DNA from: Sedimenticola sp.
GTDB lineage: Bacteria > Pseudomonadota > Gammaproteobacteria > Chromatiales > Chromatiaceae
Assembly (NCBI GenBank): GCA_027023915.1
Contig: JALVUB010000149.1
Location: 1-7,754 of the forward strand
Length of the DNA: 7,754 bases
Direction: 5' to 3'
In this document: piece after piece, positions 1 through 5,615 of the stretch
Numbering within the stretch: position 1 is the stretch's first letter
Layout of the letters: every line of letters begins with the position of its first letter
Notes under the pieces: model-generated
The model's database searches: none
Seen by the model: the letters and a program-made list of their open reading frames with translations, nothing else
What the model was told of the DNA's origin: nothing
Translations under genes and position numbers: made by a program

Positions 1-198
1 GCCGACCAGACCACCGTGGAGCTGAACTTGCTACGGGAGCAGGCGGAGGCGGCCGGCTACCATACCGGCGAGGTCACCGGCCCCGGCACCCTGGTGTGTG
101 ACAACTGCGGCGAGGAACTCCATTTCCACAAGCCGGGCCCCATCCCGCCCTGCCCCAGGTGCAAGGGCACCAGCTTTCACCGCAAGCCGGTGGGTTAG
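1..198 (+). CDS. YbeL-like (DUF1451) zinc-ribbon protein, 5'-truncated
   Basis: The frame is open from the first base of the window, so this is the C-terminal part (65 residues) of a longer protein. An internal ATG at 16 is unlikely to be the true start. Counting from that Met, two Cys pairs, C28/C31 (CDNC) and C46/C49 (CPRC), form a four-Cys zinc ribbon. The order 'YHTGEVTGPGTLVC', then 'FHKPGPIPPCPRC', then a short basic tail matches the C-terminus of the YbeL/DUF1451 family as I know it. In that family an N-terminal helical, coiled-coil region precedes the ribbon; that part lies outside the window. The function is unknown in the family, although zinc binding is well supported here. The gene is convergent with moaA and their stop codons overlap (195-198), leaving no room for a terminator between them. 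Confidence 0.85.
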   Translation, partial: ADQTTVELNLLREQAEAAGYHTGEVTGPGTLVCDNCGEELHFHKPGPIPPCPRCKGTSFHRKPVG

Positions 199-1190
199 CC
201 GCCAAGAGACGACATGTGGCGCAAGGCCACCCGCCGGGTGTCGCTGTTGAATTCGTGGCTGCGCGGCTTGCGGGCGATGGCGGCGCGGATGATCGCCTTC
301 ATCTCTTCGTCGTCCAGCCCCTGGCGCAGGCCGTCACGCAGGGAGACGCGGTCTTCCTGGCCCAGGCAGAGCACCAGGTCGCCCTTGGCGGTGAGGCGCA
401 CCCGGTTGCAGTCGTCGCAGAAGTGGCGGGAGAGGGCGCTGATGACGCCCACCCGCGCCGGCCCCTGGCCCACCTGGTAGTAGCGCGCCGGACCGGCGCC
501 CTTGCCCCCTTTTACCGGCACCAGCTCGGCGCCGGCATGGGCCTTGAGCCGCGCCAGGATCTCCACCGCCGGCATGAAGTGGTCGGTGCCGTCGATGCCC
601 GCCTCCCCCACCGGCATGGTCTCGATGAAGCGAAGGTCCGCGCCCCGTTCCACCGCGTAGTCGAACATCGGTTCGATCTCGTCGTCGTTGAGTCCCCGCA
701 TCACCACCATGTTGAGCTTCACCGGCTCCATGCCGGCGGCCAAGGCGGCGTCGATGCCGGCCAGCACGGCCTCCAGGTCGCCGTTGCGGGTGATCCGGCG
801 GAACACCTCGGGGCGCAGGGAATCGAGAGAGATGTTGACCCGGCTCACGCCGGCTTCCTTCAGATCCCGGGCATGATCGGCCAGCAGGTGGGCATTGGTG
901 GACATGGAGAGGTCGGCCAGGCCGGGCAGGCGCGAGAGCTGGCGCACGAATTCCAGGATGCCGCGCCGCACCAGGGGCTCGCCGCCGGTGAGGCGCACCT
1001 TGTCCACCCCCAGTTCGGTGAAGAGCCGGATGACCCGGGTCAGCTCCTCGAAGGTGAGAAACTGGTCGCGCTCTTCCCAGGGCACCCCCCGCAGGGGCAT
1101 GCAGTAGAAACAGCGGTAGTTGCAGCGGTCGGTGACCGATACGCGAAGGTAGCGGATGGTGCGCTGGAATGGATCGGTGAGCTTGGGCAA
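195..1190 (-). CDS. moaA: GTP 3',8-cyclase MoaA (molybdenum cofactor synthesis)
   Basis: MoaA is a cytosolic radical SAM enzyme that rearranges GTP to 3',8-cyclo-GTP, the first step of molybdopterin synthesis; MoaC acts next. The 331 residues are the usual length. The N-terminal SAM cluster motif CxxxCxxC is at C23, C27 and C30, with GGEP at 69-72. The family's second 4Fe-4S site, CxxCx13C, is at C258, C261 and C275, followed by the conserved C-terminal Gly-Gly (330-331). The start is TTG at 1190. It is the only standard start between the upstream in-frame stop (1224-1226) and the conserved core, and it places 'LTDPFQRTIRYLRVSVTDRC' as in homologues. No good Shine-Dalgarno precedes it. It lies 107 bases downstream of gluQ, apparently with its own promoter. 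No other mo-genes are visible. Confidence 0.97.
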   Translation of the reverse strand: MPKLTDPFQRTIRYLRVSVTDRCNYRCFYCMPLRGVPWEERDQFLTFEELTRVIRLFTELGVDKVRLTGGEPLVRRGILEFVRQLSRLPGLADLSMSTNAHLLADHARDLKEAGVSRVNISLDSLRPEVFRRITRNGDLEAVLAGIDAALAAGMEPVKLNMVVMRGLNDDEIEPMFDYAVERGADLRFIETMPVGEAGIDGTDHFMPAVEILARLKAHAGAELVPVKGGKGAGPARYYQVGQGPARVGVISALSRHFCDDCNRVRLTAKGDLVLCLGQEDRVSLRDGLRQGLDDEEMKAIIRAAIARKPRSHEFNSDTRRVALRHMSSLGG

Positions 1191-1220
1191 GGTCTTGTGT
1201 CTGTTGTTCCGACTGCAATG

Positions 1221-1262
1221 AGCCTAGCGAATCCGCGCAAAGGGCAGTTTGATCAAACTCAA
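1221..1262 (-). promoter_or_regulatory. Candidate FNR/Anr-type box and -10 element upstream of moaA
   Basis: Read on the minus strand, bases 1262-1249 are TTGAG-TTTG-ATCAA, which matches the FNR consensus TTGAT-N4-ATCAA at 9 of 10 positions. The centre is at about 1255.5. Placing it at -41.5, as in class II FNR promoters, puts the transcription start near 1214 and predicts a -10 at 1226-1221. The sequence there is TAGGCT, which keeps the three most conserved -10 bases (T, A and final T). This leaves a leader of about 24 bases before the TTG start. The box overlaps a perfect 14-bp palindrome (AGTTTGATCAAACT, 1246-1259), which could instead be the site of another dimeric regulator. In E. coli, moa expression rises anaerobically through FNR, so the reading is plausible. 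It is a sequence match only. Confidence 0.45.
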
Positions 1263-1270
1263 GCCTAGCG
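1221..1270. repeat. Pair of 9-bp direct repeats flanking the moaA upstream palindrome
   Basis: AGCCTAGCG occurs at 1221-1229 and again at 1262-1270, 41 bases apart start to start. The 32 bases between them hold the FNR-like palindrome. The moaA-proximal copy contains the proposed -10 element. The repeats may be paired regulator sites, a small duplication, or chance. Confidence 0.5.
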
Positions 1271-1297
1271 TACTCCCCGCTCTTTCGCCAGGAGAGA

Positions 1298-2179
1298 TCA
1301 TGGGCAAGGCTCGTGGTTTTTGGAGAGCTTCCAATGGCTGGCGGCCCAGCTCCAGAACTCGAGGGGGCGGGCAGGGTGTTCCGGCGGCTCGGGCTGGCCG
1401 AGGAAGCGCCAGGCGGCGAGCAGGCCGGAGACCGGATCGTCGTCGTCCACTGGGTGGGCGCGGTCGCGCTTGCTCAGCTTGCGGCCGCCGGCGTCGAGCA
1501 CCAGGGGGAGGTGGGCGTAGCGCAGGAAGGGGGCGCCCAGCAGTTTCTGCAGGTAGCGCTGCCGCGGGGTGGAACCGAGAAGGTCGGCGCCGCGCACCAC
1601 GTCGGTGATCCCCTGGTCGAAGTCGTCCACCACCACCGCGAGCTGATAGGCGAAGAAGCCGTCGGCGCGGCGGATGACGAAATCGCCCACCTCCGCCTGC
1701 AACTGTTGGCAGAAACGCCCCTGAATCCGGTCGTGAAAGCAGATCTCCAGCTCCGGCACCCGGAGGCGGAAGGCGCGCGCCCGGCGGCCGGCCGGCAGGC
1801 CATTGCGGCAGGTGCCGGGATAGATGGGGCCTTCGGGGCCTTGCAGGCCGGTTTGTTGAACCTCCTTGCGGGTGCAGCCGCAGGGGTAGGCGTGGCCTTG
1901 CCGCAGGAGGATTTCGAGAACTTCCTGGTAGCGCGCCTTGCGGCGGCTCTGGAAGAGCACTTCGCCCCGCCACTGGAAACCGTGGCGTTCGAGGGTGCGG
2001 AGGATGGCGTCGGCGGCGCCGGCCGCCTTGCGCCCCTCGTCCACGTCCTCCATGCGCACCAGCCAATCACCCCCGTGGGCCAGGGCGTCGGCGTAGCTGC
2101 CCACCGCCGCCACCAGGGAGCCGAAATGGAGGGGTCCGGTGGGGGAGGGGGCGAAACGGCCGCGGTAGGTAGGTTTCAT
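1298..2179 (-). CDS. gluQ: Glutamyl-Q tRNA(Asp) synthetase
   Basis: GluQ (YadB/GluQRS) is a paralogue of the glutamyl-tRNA synthetase catalytic domain. It activates glutamate and transfers it to queuosine-34 of tRNA-Asp rather than to a tRNA end. The 293 residues fit the family, which lacks the anticodon-binding domain. The HIGH-like motif is HFGS (18-21) after 'FAPSPTGPL'. The KMSKS-like motif is KLSKR (234-238). The zinc site follows the YadB pattern: C100, C102, Y120 and C124. The ATG start at 2179 fits homologues, which begin a few residues before GRFAPSP. No Shine-Dalgarno is seen, because the start lies directly behind the dksA terminator. Expression therefore probably depends on read-through from dksA. 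The dksA-gluQ order is conserved in many gammaproteobacteria. Confidence 0.96.
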   Translation of the reverse strand: MKPTYRGRFAPSPTGPLHFGSLVAAVGSYADALAHGGDWLVRMEDVDEGRKAAGAADAILRTLERHGFQWRGEVLFQSRRKARYQEVLEILLRQGHAYPCGCTRKEVQQTGLQGPEGPIYPGTCRNGLPAGRRARAFRLRVPELEICFHDRIQGRFCQQLQAEVGDFVIRRADGFFAYQLAVVVDDFDQGITDVVRGADLLGSTPRQRYLQKLLGAPFLRYAHLPLVLDAGGRKLSKRDRAHPVDDDDPVSGLLAAWRFLGQPEPPEHPARPLEFWSWAASHWKLSKNHEPCP

Positions 2180-2184
2180 GCAGC

Positions 2185-2208
2185 AAAAAGCCGGCGCGAG
2201 GCCGGCTT
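2185..2208 (-). terminator. Intrinsic terminator after dksA, before gluQ
   Basis: In the minus-strand transcript an 8-bp stem, AAGCCGGC/GCCGGCTT (arms 2208-2201 and 2195-2188), closes a 5-nt loop and runs into a U tract at 2189-2185. The hairpin begins 28 bases after the dksA stop, and the U tract ends 5 bases before the gluQ ATG. A terminator at this same junction has been reported to control gluQ expression in Shigella flexneri, so this is probably a true attenuation point. Confidence 0.88.
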
Positions 2209-2236
2209 CGAAGATGGGATGTTGAGCGCGGCCATC

Positions 2237-2665
2237 TCAGCCGTAGGTCTTCTCCCGGATCTCTTCCAGGGTTTTGCAGTCGATGCAGAGGGTGGCCGTG
2301 GGCCGCGCTTCCAGGCGGCGGATGCCGATTTCGGCGCCGCAGGATTCGCAGTAGCCGTATTCGTGGGCGTCCAGCCGGTCGAGGGCTTCGTTGATCTTCT
2401 TGAGCAGCTTGCGCTCCCGGTCGCGGGTGCGCAGCTCGATGCTGAATTCGGTCTCCTGGCTGGCGCGGTCGTTGGGATCGGGAAAGTTGGCGGCATCGTC
2501 CTTCATGTGGTGGACGGTGCGGTCCACCTCTTCCATGAGGGTCTGGCGCCATTTCTCCAGGATGGAACGGAAATGGGCTTCCTGTTTCTCGTTCATGTAC
2601 TCCTCTCCCTTCTTGGCCTTGTAAGGTTTGAAGGAGAGAGGATCGACACTGATGGTTTCTGGCAT
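2237..2665 (-). CDS. dksA: RNA polymerase-binding transcription factor DksA
   Basis: DksA enters the RNA polymerase secondary channel and, with ppGpp, represses rRNA promoters and activates amino acid biosynthesis promoters. The 142 residues are slightly shorter than E. coli DksA (151), with the difference at the variable N-terminus. The coiled-coil tip 'FPDPNDRASQE' keeps the two essential Asp (D63, D66; D71 and D74 in E. coli) and the neighbouring Ala (A68). The zinc finger has C106, C109, C127 and C130, in the E. coli-like frame 'YGYCESCG...LCIDCKTLEEIREK'. The ATG at 2665 has a good Shine-Dalgarno, GAAGGA (2678-2673), with a 7-base spacer. It is the first gene of the minus-strand run. A terminator follows, so most transcripts should end before gluQ. 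Confidence 0.98.
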   Translation of the reverse strand: MPETISVDPLSFKPYKAKKGEEYMNEKQEAHFRSILEKWRQTLMEEVDRTVHHMKDDAANFPDPNDRASQETEFSIELRTRDRERKLLKKINEALDRLDAHEYGYCESCGAEIGIRRLEARPTATLCIDCKTLEEIREKTYG

Positions 2666-2689
2666 TGCTTTGTCCTTCAGTGGTCATTT

Positions 2690-2704
2690 CCGCCATATTG
2701 GCGG
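2690..2704. promoter_or_regulatory. Perfect dyad in the dksA leader
   Basis: CCGCCA-TAT-TGGCGG is a perfect 6-bp inverted repeat with a 3-base centre. It ends 25 bases upstream of the dksA ATG and about 12 bases upstream of its Shine-Dalgarno. If the promoter at 2729-2757 is right, it lies inside the 5' leader, where it could form a small RNA hairpin. As DNA it could equally be a repressor site just downstream of the start point. The structure is directly visible; its function is inferred. Confidence 0.5.
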
Positions 2705-2728
2705 GGTTAGCGGTTATCAGGGGAAGGG

Positions 2729-2757
2729 AAAGTAGCAGACCCGGGCGTCAGGGGCAA
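2729..2757 (-). promoter_or_regulatory. Candidate sigma-70-like promoter for dksA
   Basis: On the minus strand, TTGCCC (2757-2752) and TACTTT (2734-2729) are separated by exactly 17 bases, matching the -35 and -10 consensus at 4 and 3 of 6 positions. A C-rich stretch follows the -10. The predicted leader is about 55-60 bases and includes the dyad at 2690-2704. The match is modest and other starts are possible. I found no convincing promoter for the divergent + strand gene in the same 175-base gap. Confidence 0.35.
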
Positions 2758-2840
2758 CGCTTTTGTGCACACTTTTCCAGACGGCTTTTGTGGTGGCTGG
2801 CGGCTGGGAAATGGTCTAACCTGCGGTCAATTTCAACGAC

Positions 2841-3629
2841 ATGATGGGAATTGAGGTGGCACAACTTGAAGCATTGCTTTTCGATGTGGACGGTACCCTG
2901 GCCGACACCGAGCGCGACGGCCATCGGGTCGCCTTCAACCGGGCCTTTGCCGACGCCGGGCTCGATTGGGAGTGGACCCCAGAGATTTATGGCGATCTGC
3001 TGGCCGTTACCGGCGGTAAGGAGCGAATTCGCCATTTTCTGGAAAAATACCAGCCACCCTTTGAACCACCGGCCGACCTGGATGCCTTCATTGCCGATCT
3101 TCACGCCGCAAAAACAGAGCACTACAAGCGGCTGATGGCCGATCCCGGGCTGCCGCTGCGCCCCGGGGTGGAGCGGCTGCTGCGCGAGGCGCGTGAAGCC
3201 GGCCTGCGCCTTGCCATTGCCACCACCACCACGCCGGCCAATGTCACCGCGCTGCTGCGCAACAGCCTGGACCCCCAGGCGGAGCAGTGGTTCGAGGTGA
3301 TCGCCGCCGGCGACATCGTGCCGGCCAAGAAACCGGCGCCGGACATCTACCAGTGGGCGATGGAACGGATGGACATTTCGCCTGACCACTGCCTCGCCTT
3401 TGAGGATTCGGGCAACGGGGTGGCGTCGGCGCGGGACGCCGGGCTGAAATCGGTCCTGGTGACGGTGAACGACTATACCCGCGGCCACGATTTCAGCGAC
3501 GCCACCATCGTGCTGGATCAGTTGGGCGAGCCAGGTCAGCCGGCAAAGGTGCTGGCGGGTCCGCCGCTGGTGAATGGACAGGTGGATCTGCCGGCCCTGC
3601 GCGCCATTCACGATCATGCCTGGGGCTGA
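2841..3629 (+). CDS. cbbY: CbbY-like HAD phosphatase
   Basis: This is a haloacid dehalogenase-superfamily phosphatase of the CbbY type. CbbY removes xylulose-1,5-bisphosphate, a Rubisco misfire inhibitor; that exact substrate is assumed here. All four HAD motifs are present: the nucleophile and general acid D15 and D17 (FDVDGT), T128 (IATTTT), K164 (AKKPAPDIY), and E188/D189 (FEDS). The alpha-helical cap follows motif I, with 'ERDGHRVAFN' and 'GGKERI', both typical of CbbY. The 262 residues exceed the usual ~230; the extra length is a C-terminal tail (about 225-262). The start is uncertain. ATG 2841 lacks a clear Shine-Dalgarno, while GTG 2856 has GGGA just upstream and would give 'MAQLEALLFDVDG', closer to homologues. 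No Rubisco or other Calvin-cycle gene is visible nearby. It overlaps the next gene by 14 bases. Confidence 0.88.
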   Translation: MMGIEVAQLEALLFDVDGTLADTERDGHRVAFNRAFADAGLDWEWTPEIYGDLLAVTGGKERIRHFLEKYQPPFEPPADLDAFIADLHAAKTEHYKRLMADPGLPLRPGVERLLREAREAGLRLAIATTTTPANVTALLRNSLDPQAEQWFEVIAAGDIVPAKKPAPDIYQWAMERMDISPDHCLAFEDSGNGVASARDAGLKSVLVTVNDYTRGHDFSDATIVLDQLGEPGQPAKVLAGPPLVNGQVDLPALRAIHDHAWG

Positions 3630-4788
3630 ACCCCGCCTGGCCCGCCGCATGGCGGGTATCGAGCCCTTCCACGTGATGGCCATCCTGGCCCGCGCCCGCG
3701 AGCTGGAGGCGCAGGGGCGGGAGGTGATCCACATGGAGGTGGGCGAACCGGACTTTCCCACCCCCGAGCCGGTGGTGGAGGCGGGTCACAAGGCCCTGGC
3801 CGAGGGGAAGACCCACTACACTCCCGCCCTGGGGCTACCGGCCCTGCGCGAGGCCATCGCCGGCTGGTATGGGGAGCGGTTCGGCGTGGCGGTGGAGCCG
3901 GGCCGGGTGGTGGTGACCCCCGGCGCTTCGGGCGCCTTGCAGCTGGTGCTGGCGGCGCTGGTGGACCCGGGTGAGAAGGTGCTGATGCCCGATCCCGGCT
4001 ACCCCTGCAACCGCCACCTGGTGCGGCTGTTCGAGGGGGAGGCGGTCTCGCTCGGCGTCAAGGCGTCACAGGGGTTTGCCCTGGCCAACGACCAGGTGAT
4101 CCGTGCCTGGGACGAGCGCACCCGGGCGCTCATGGTGGCCACCCCTTCCAACCCCACCGGCCGGGTGCTGGGGCTTGACCAGCTCCGCTTCCTCTACGAG
4201 GCGGTGCGCGCCCCCGGCGGCTTCTTTATCGTGGACGAGATCTACCAGGGGCTGGTCTACGGGGTACCGGAGGTGACTGCCCTCTCCCTGGGCACGGAGG
4301 CGCTGTTCGTCATCAACAGTTTCTCCAAGTTTTTCGGCATGACCGGCTGGCGGCTGGGCTGGCTGGTGGCGCCGGAGCCCCTGGTGCCGGCCCTGGACCG
4401 GCTGGCGCAGAATCTCTTCCTGGCGGCGCCCACCCTCTCCCAGCACGCCGCCCTGGCGGCCTTCCAGCCGGCCACCCTGGAGATCCTGGAGGCGCGCCGC
4501 CGCCGCTTCCGGAAACGGCGCGATTACCTTTACCAGGCGCTCACCGGGCTCGGTTTCCGCATCGAGGGTCTGCCCGAGGGCGCTTTCTATCTCTATGCCG
4601 ATGTGAGCGCCTTCACCGACGACAGCTTCGGCTTCTGCCGGCGGCTGCTGGAAGAGGCGGGCGTGGCGGTGACGCCGGGCCTGGATTTCGGCAGCTTCCG
4701 CGCGGAGCGTTATGTCCGTTTCGCCTACACCACCGGCCTGGAGCGGCTTGAGCGGGGCGTGGAGCGCATCGAGCGTTTTCTCCGCTGA
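3616..4788 (+). CDS. Class I/II PLP-dependent aminotransferase
   Basis: This is a fold-type I aminotransferase of the aspartate/alanine-type family. Numbered from the ATG at 3616 (391 residues), it has the N-terminal 'HMEVGEPDFPTPEP' segment (about 39-52), the cofactor-binding SNPTG (178-182), D207 and Y210 (DEIYQ), the Schiff-base lysine K238 in SFSKFFGMTGWRLGW, R246, and the C-terminal carboxylate-binding arginine R368 (YVRFAY). The frame is open upstream to 3574, but that extension would sit inside the phosphatase gene and gives a non-family N-terminus. ATG 3616 overlaps the phosphatase stop by 14 bases, suggesting translational coupling. ATG 3649 is a less likely alternative. The amino-acid substrate cannot be read from the sequence. 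No partner biosynthetic gene is adjacent. Confidence 0.92.
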   Translation: MPGAEPRLARRMAGIEPFHVMAILARARELEAQGREVIHMEVGEPDFPTPEPVVEAGHKALAEGKTHYTPALGLPALREAIAGWYGERFGVAVEPGRVVVTPGASGALQLVLAALVDPGEKVLMPDPGYPCNRHLVRLFEGEAVSLGVKASQGFALANDQVIRAWDERTRALMVATPSNPTGRVLGLDQLRFLYEAVRAPGGFFIVDEIYQGLVYGVPEVTALSLGTEALFVINSFSKFFGMTGWRLGWLVAPEPLVPALDRLAQNLFLAAPTLSQHAALAAFQPATLEILEARRRRFRKRRDYLYQALTGLGFRIEGLPEGAFYLYADVSAFTDDSFGFCRRLLEEAGVAVTPGLDFGSFRAERYVRFAYTTGLERLERGVERIERFLR

Positions 4789-4808
4789 CGTCTCCTGTTC
4801 GGCTTCCC

Positions 4809-4887
4809 TGTAGGAGCGGCGTCCCCGCCGCGAACCCCCGATGGCGAAAAAGCCTTCGTCGTTCGGCGCGAGGACGCGCCTCCTACA
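4809..4887. repeat. REPIN: two inverted TGTAGGA-type REP elements
   Basis: Two 27-base REP units face each other. The left unit (4809-4835, + strand) has TGTAGGA, stem GCGGCG/CGCCGC around loop TCCC, then GAAC. The right unit (4887-4861, minus strand) has TGTAGGA, stem GGCGCG/CGCGCC around loop TCCT, then GAAC. The stems differ in sequence but each pairs perfectly, which is evidence of selection on the hairpin. A 25-base spacer separates the units. The ends also pair with each other (TGTAGGAG with CTCCTACA). It lies between two converging genes, the usual place for REPs. Such elements are moved in trans by REP-associated tyrosine transposases (RAYT) that recognise the GTAG foot; no RAYT gene is in this window. 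Confidence 0.85.
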
Positions 4888-4926
4888 GTTGCATTCTCTG
4901 TGGTTGTTTCCACGCTGAAGGACGAC

Positions 4927-5610
4927 CTACGAAGAGGAATCGTTCTTGCTCTTCGCCTTCAGTTGCTGCGCCAGGGCATCGAGGGGCACCACCTTGGTGT
5001 CGGTCACCTCGTCGAGCCGCACCGGCTCGAGGGTGAGAAAGCGGTGGCCGTTCACCATTCCCGAAATCTCCGCGGTGGTGCCCTTGGCGTCGTGGAAGAA
5101 GACCGCCACCAGGTGGAGGAGGGAGAAGGTCAGTAGAAAGAGCCAGCCCCAGTGGTGCAGGGTCCGCACGCTGGCGCCACCTATAATGGTTACATCCTGG
5201 AGCAGCAGCAGGCCGGTCACCACCTGGATGGCAAGCACCGTGAAGAGCACCAGGTAGAGGGGCGCCCAGAGCGGATTATGGGCGTGCCAGCGGGGCAGGG
5301 GGAGCCTGCCCAGGGTGAGGTAGCTTTGCAGCACTCCCAGCCCTTGTTTCAACCGGTGGCGGTTGGGCAGCAGCACCTTCAGGCTGGCCACCCCCCTTCC
5401 CAGGAACAGCAGCCCCAGGCGCGCCGCCAGCGCCGCCAGCAGCACGGCCGCGGCCACGAAATGGATTTCGTCCACCCTCTCACCCCGCTCCGGCGCCCAG
5501 ACGATCAGCCAGCCGGTGAGCAGCAGCACGACGGTGGCCAGCGCCAGGCTCCAGTGGCACAGGCGCAGGGCCTTGGGCCAGACCAGTTCGCGGCGAATCT
5601 GTGGCTGCAT
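4927..5610 (-). CDS. Membrane b-type cytochrome (cytochrome b561 / Ni,Fe-hydrogenase cytochrome-like)
   Basis: The 227-residue protein has four hydrophobic helices at about 17-37, 48-68, 115-138 and 152-172, and a short charged cytoplasmic-type tail. Histidines in or beside helices, H19, H50, H152 or H153 and H166, are placed like the haem ligands of HyaC/HupC-type cytochromes, whose last-helix ligands have the same spacing as H152/H166. Such proteins pass electrons between a partner enzyme and the quinone pool. No hydrogenase, formate dehydrogenase or other classic partner is in the window. Instead, the ATG at 5610 lies 5 bases after the amrA stop, so it is almost certainly cotranscribed with amrB-amrA. 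Upstream there is only a weak ribosome site (GGTAA), which fits coupling to amrA. Its electron partner is unknown. Confidence 0.87.
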   Translation of the reverse strand: MQPQIRRELVWPKALRLCHWSLALATVVLLLTGWLIVWAPERGERVDEIHFVAAAVLLAALAARLGLLFLGRGVASLKVLLPNRHRLKQGLGVLQSYLTLGRLPLPRWHAHNPLWAPLYLVLFTVLAIQVVTGLLLLQDVTIIGGASVRTLHHWGWLFLLTFSLLHLVAVFFHDAKGTTAEISGMVNGHRFLTLEPVRLDEVTDTKVVPLDALAQQLKAKSKNDSSS

Positions 5611-5615
5611 GCAGT

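Noticed and set aside
1246..1259. Palindrome AGTTTGATCAAACT as a gluQ terminator
   Set aside because: The stem is AT-rich and no U tract follows on the minus strand. It fits a protein-binding site better.
159..1268. Long + strand open frame (369 codons) across moaA
   Set aside because: It is antisense to a fully recognisable moaA. Its product is low-complexity, rich in His, Ala, Gly and Arg, as expected of a shadow frame in GC-rich DNA.
1313..2710. Longest open frame in the window (465 codons, + strand)
   Set aside because: It runs antisense through gluQ, the terminator and dksA, all with intact family motifs on the other strand. It has no recognisable domain.
2764..2771. 8-bp palindrome TGTGCACA in the dksA-phosphatase gap
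   Set aside because: It is too short to stand out from chance, and no second site or promoter alignment supports it.
2748..3761. 337-codon minus-strand open frame over the phosphatase gene
   Set aside because: It is opposite the phosphatase and the aminotransferase start, both of which have complete catalytic motifs; composition is that of a shadow frame.
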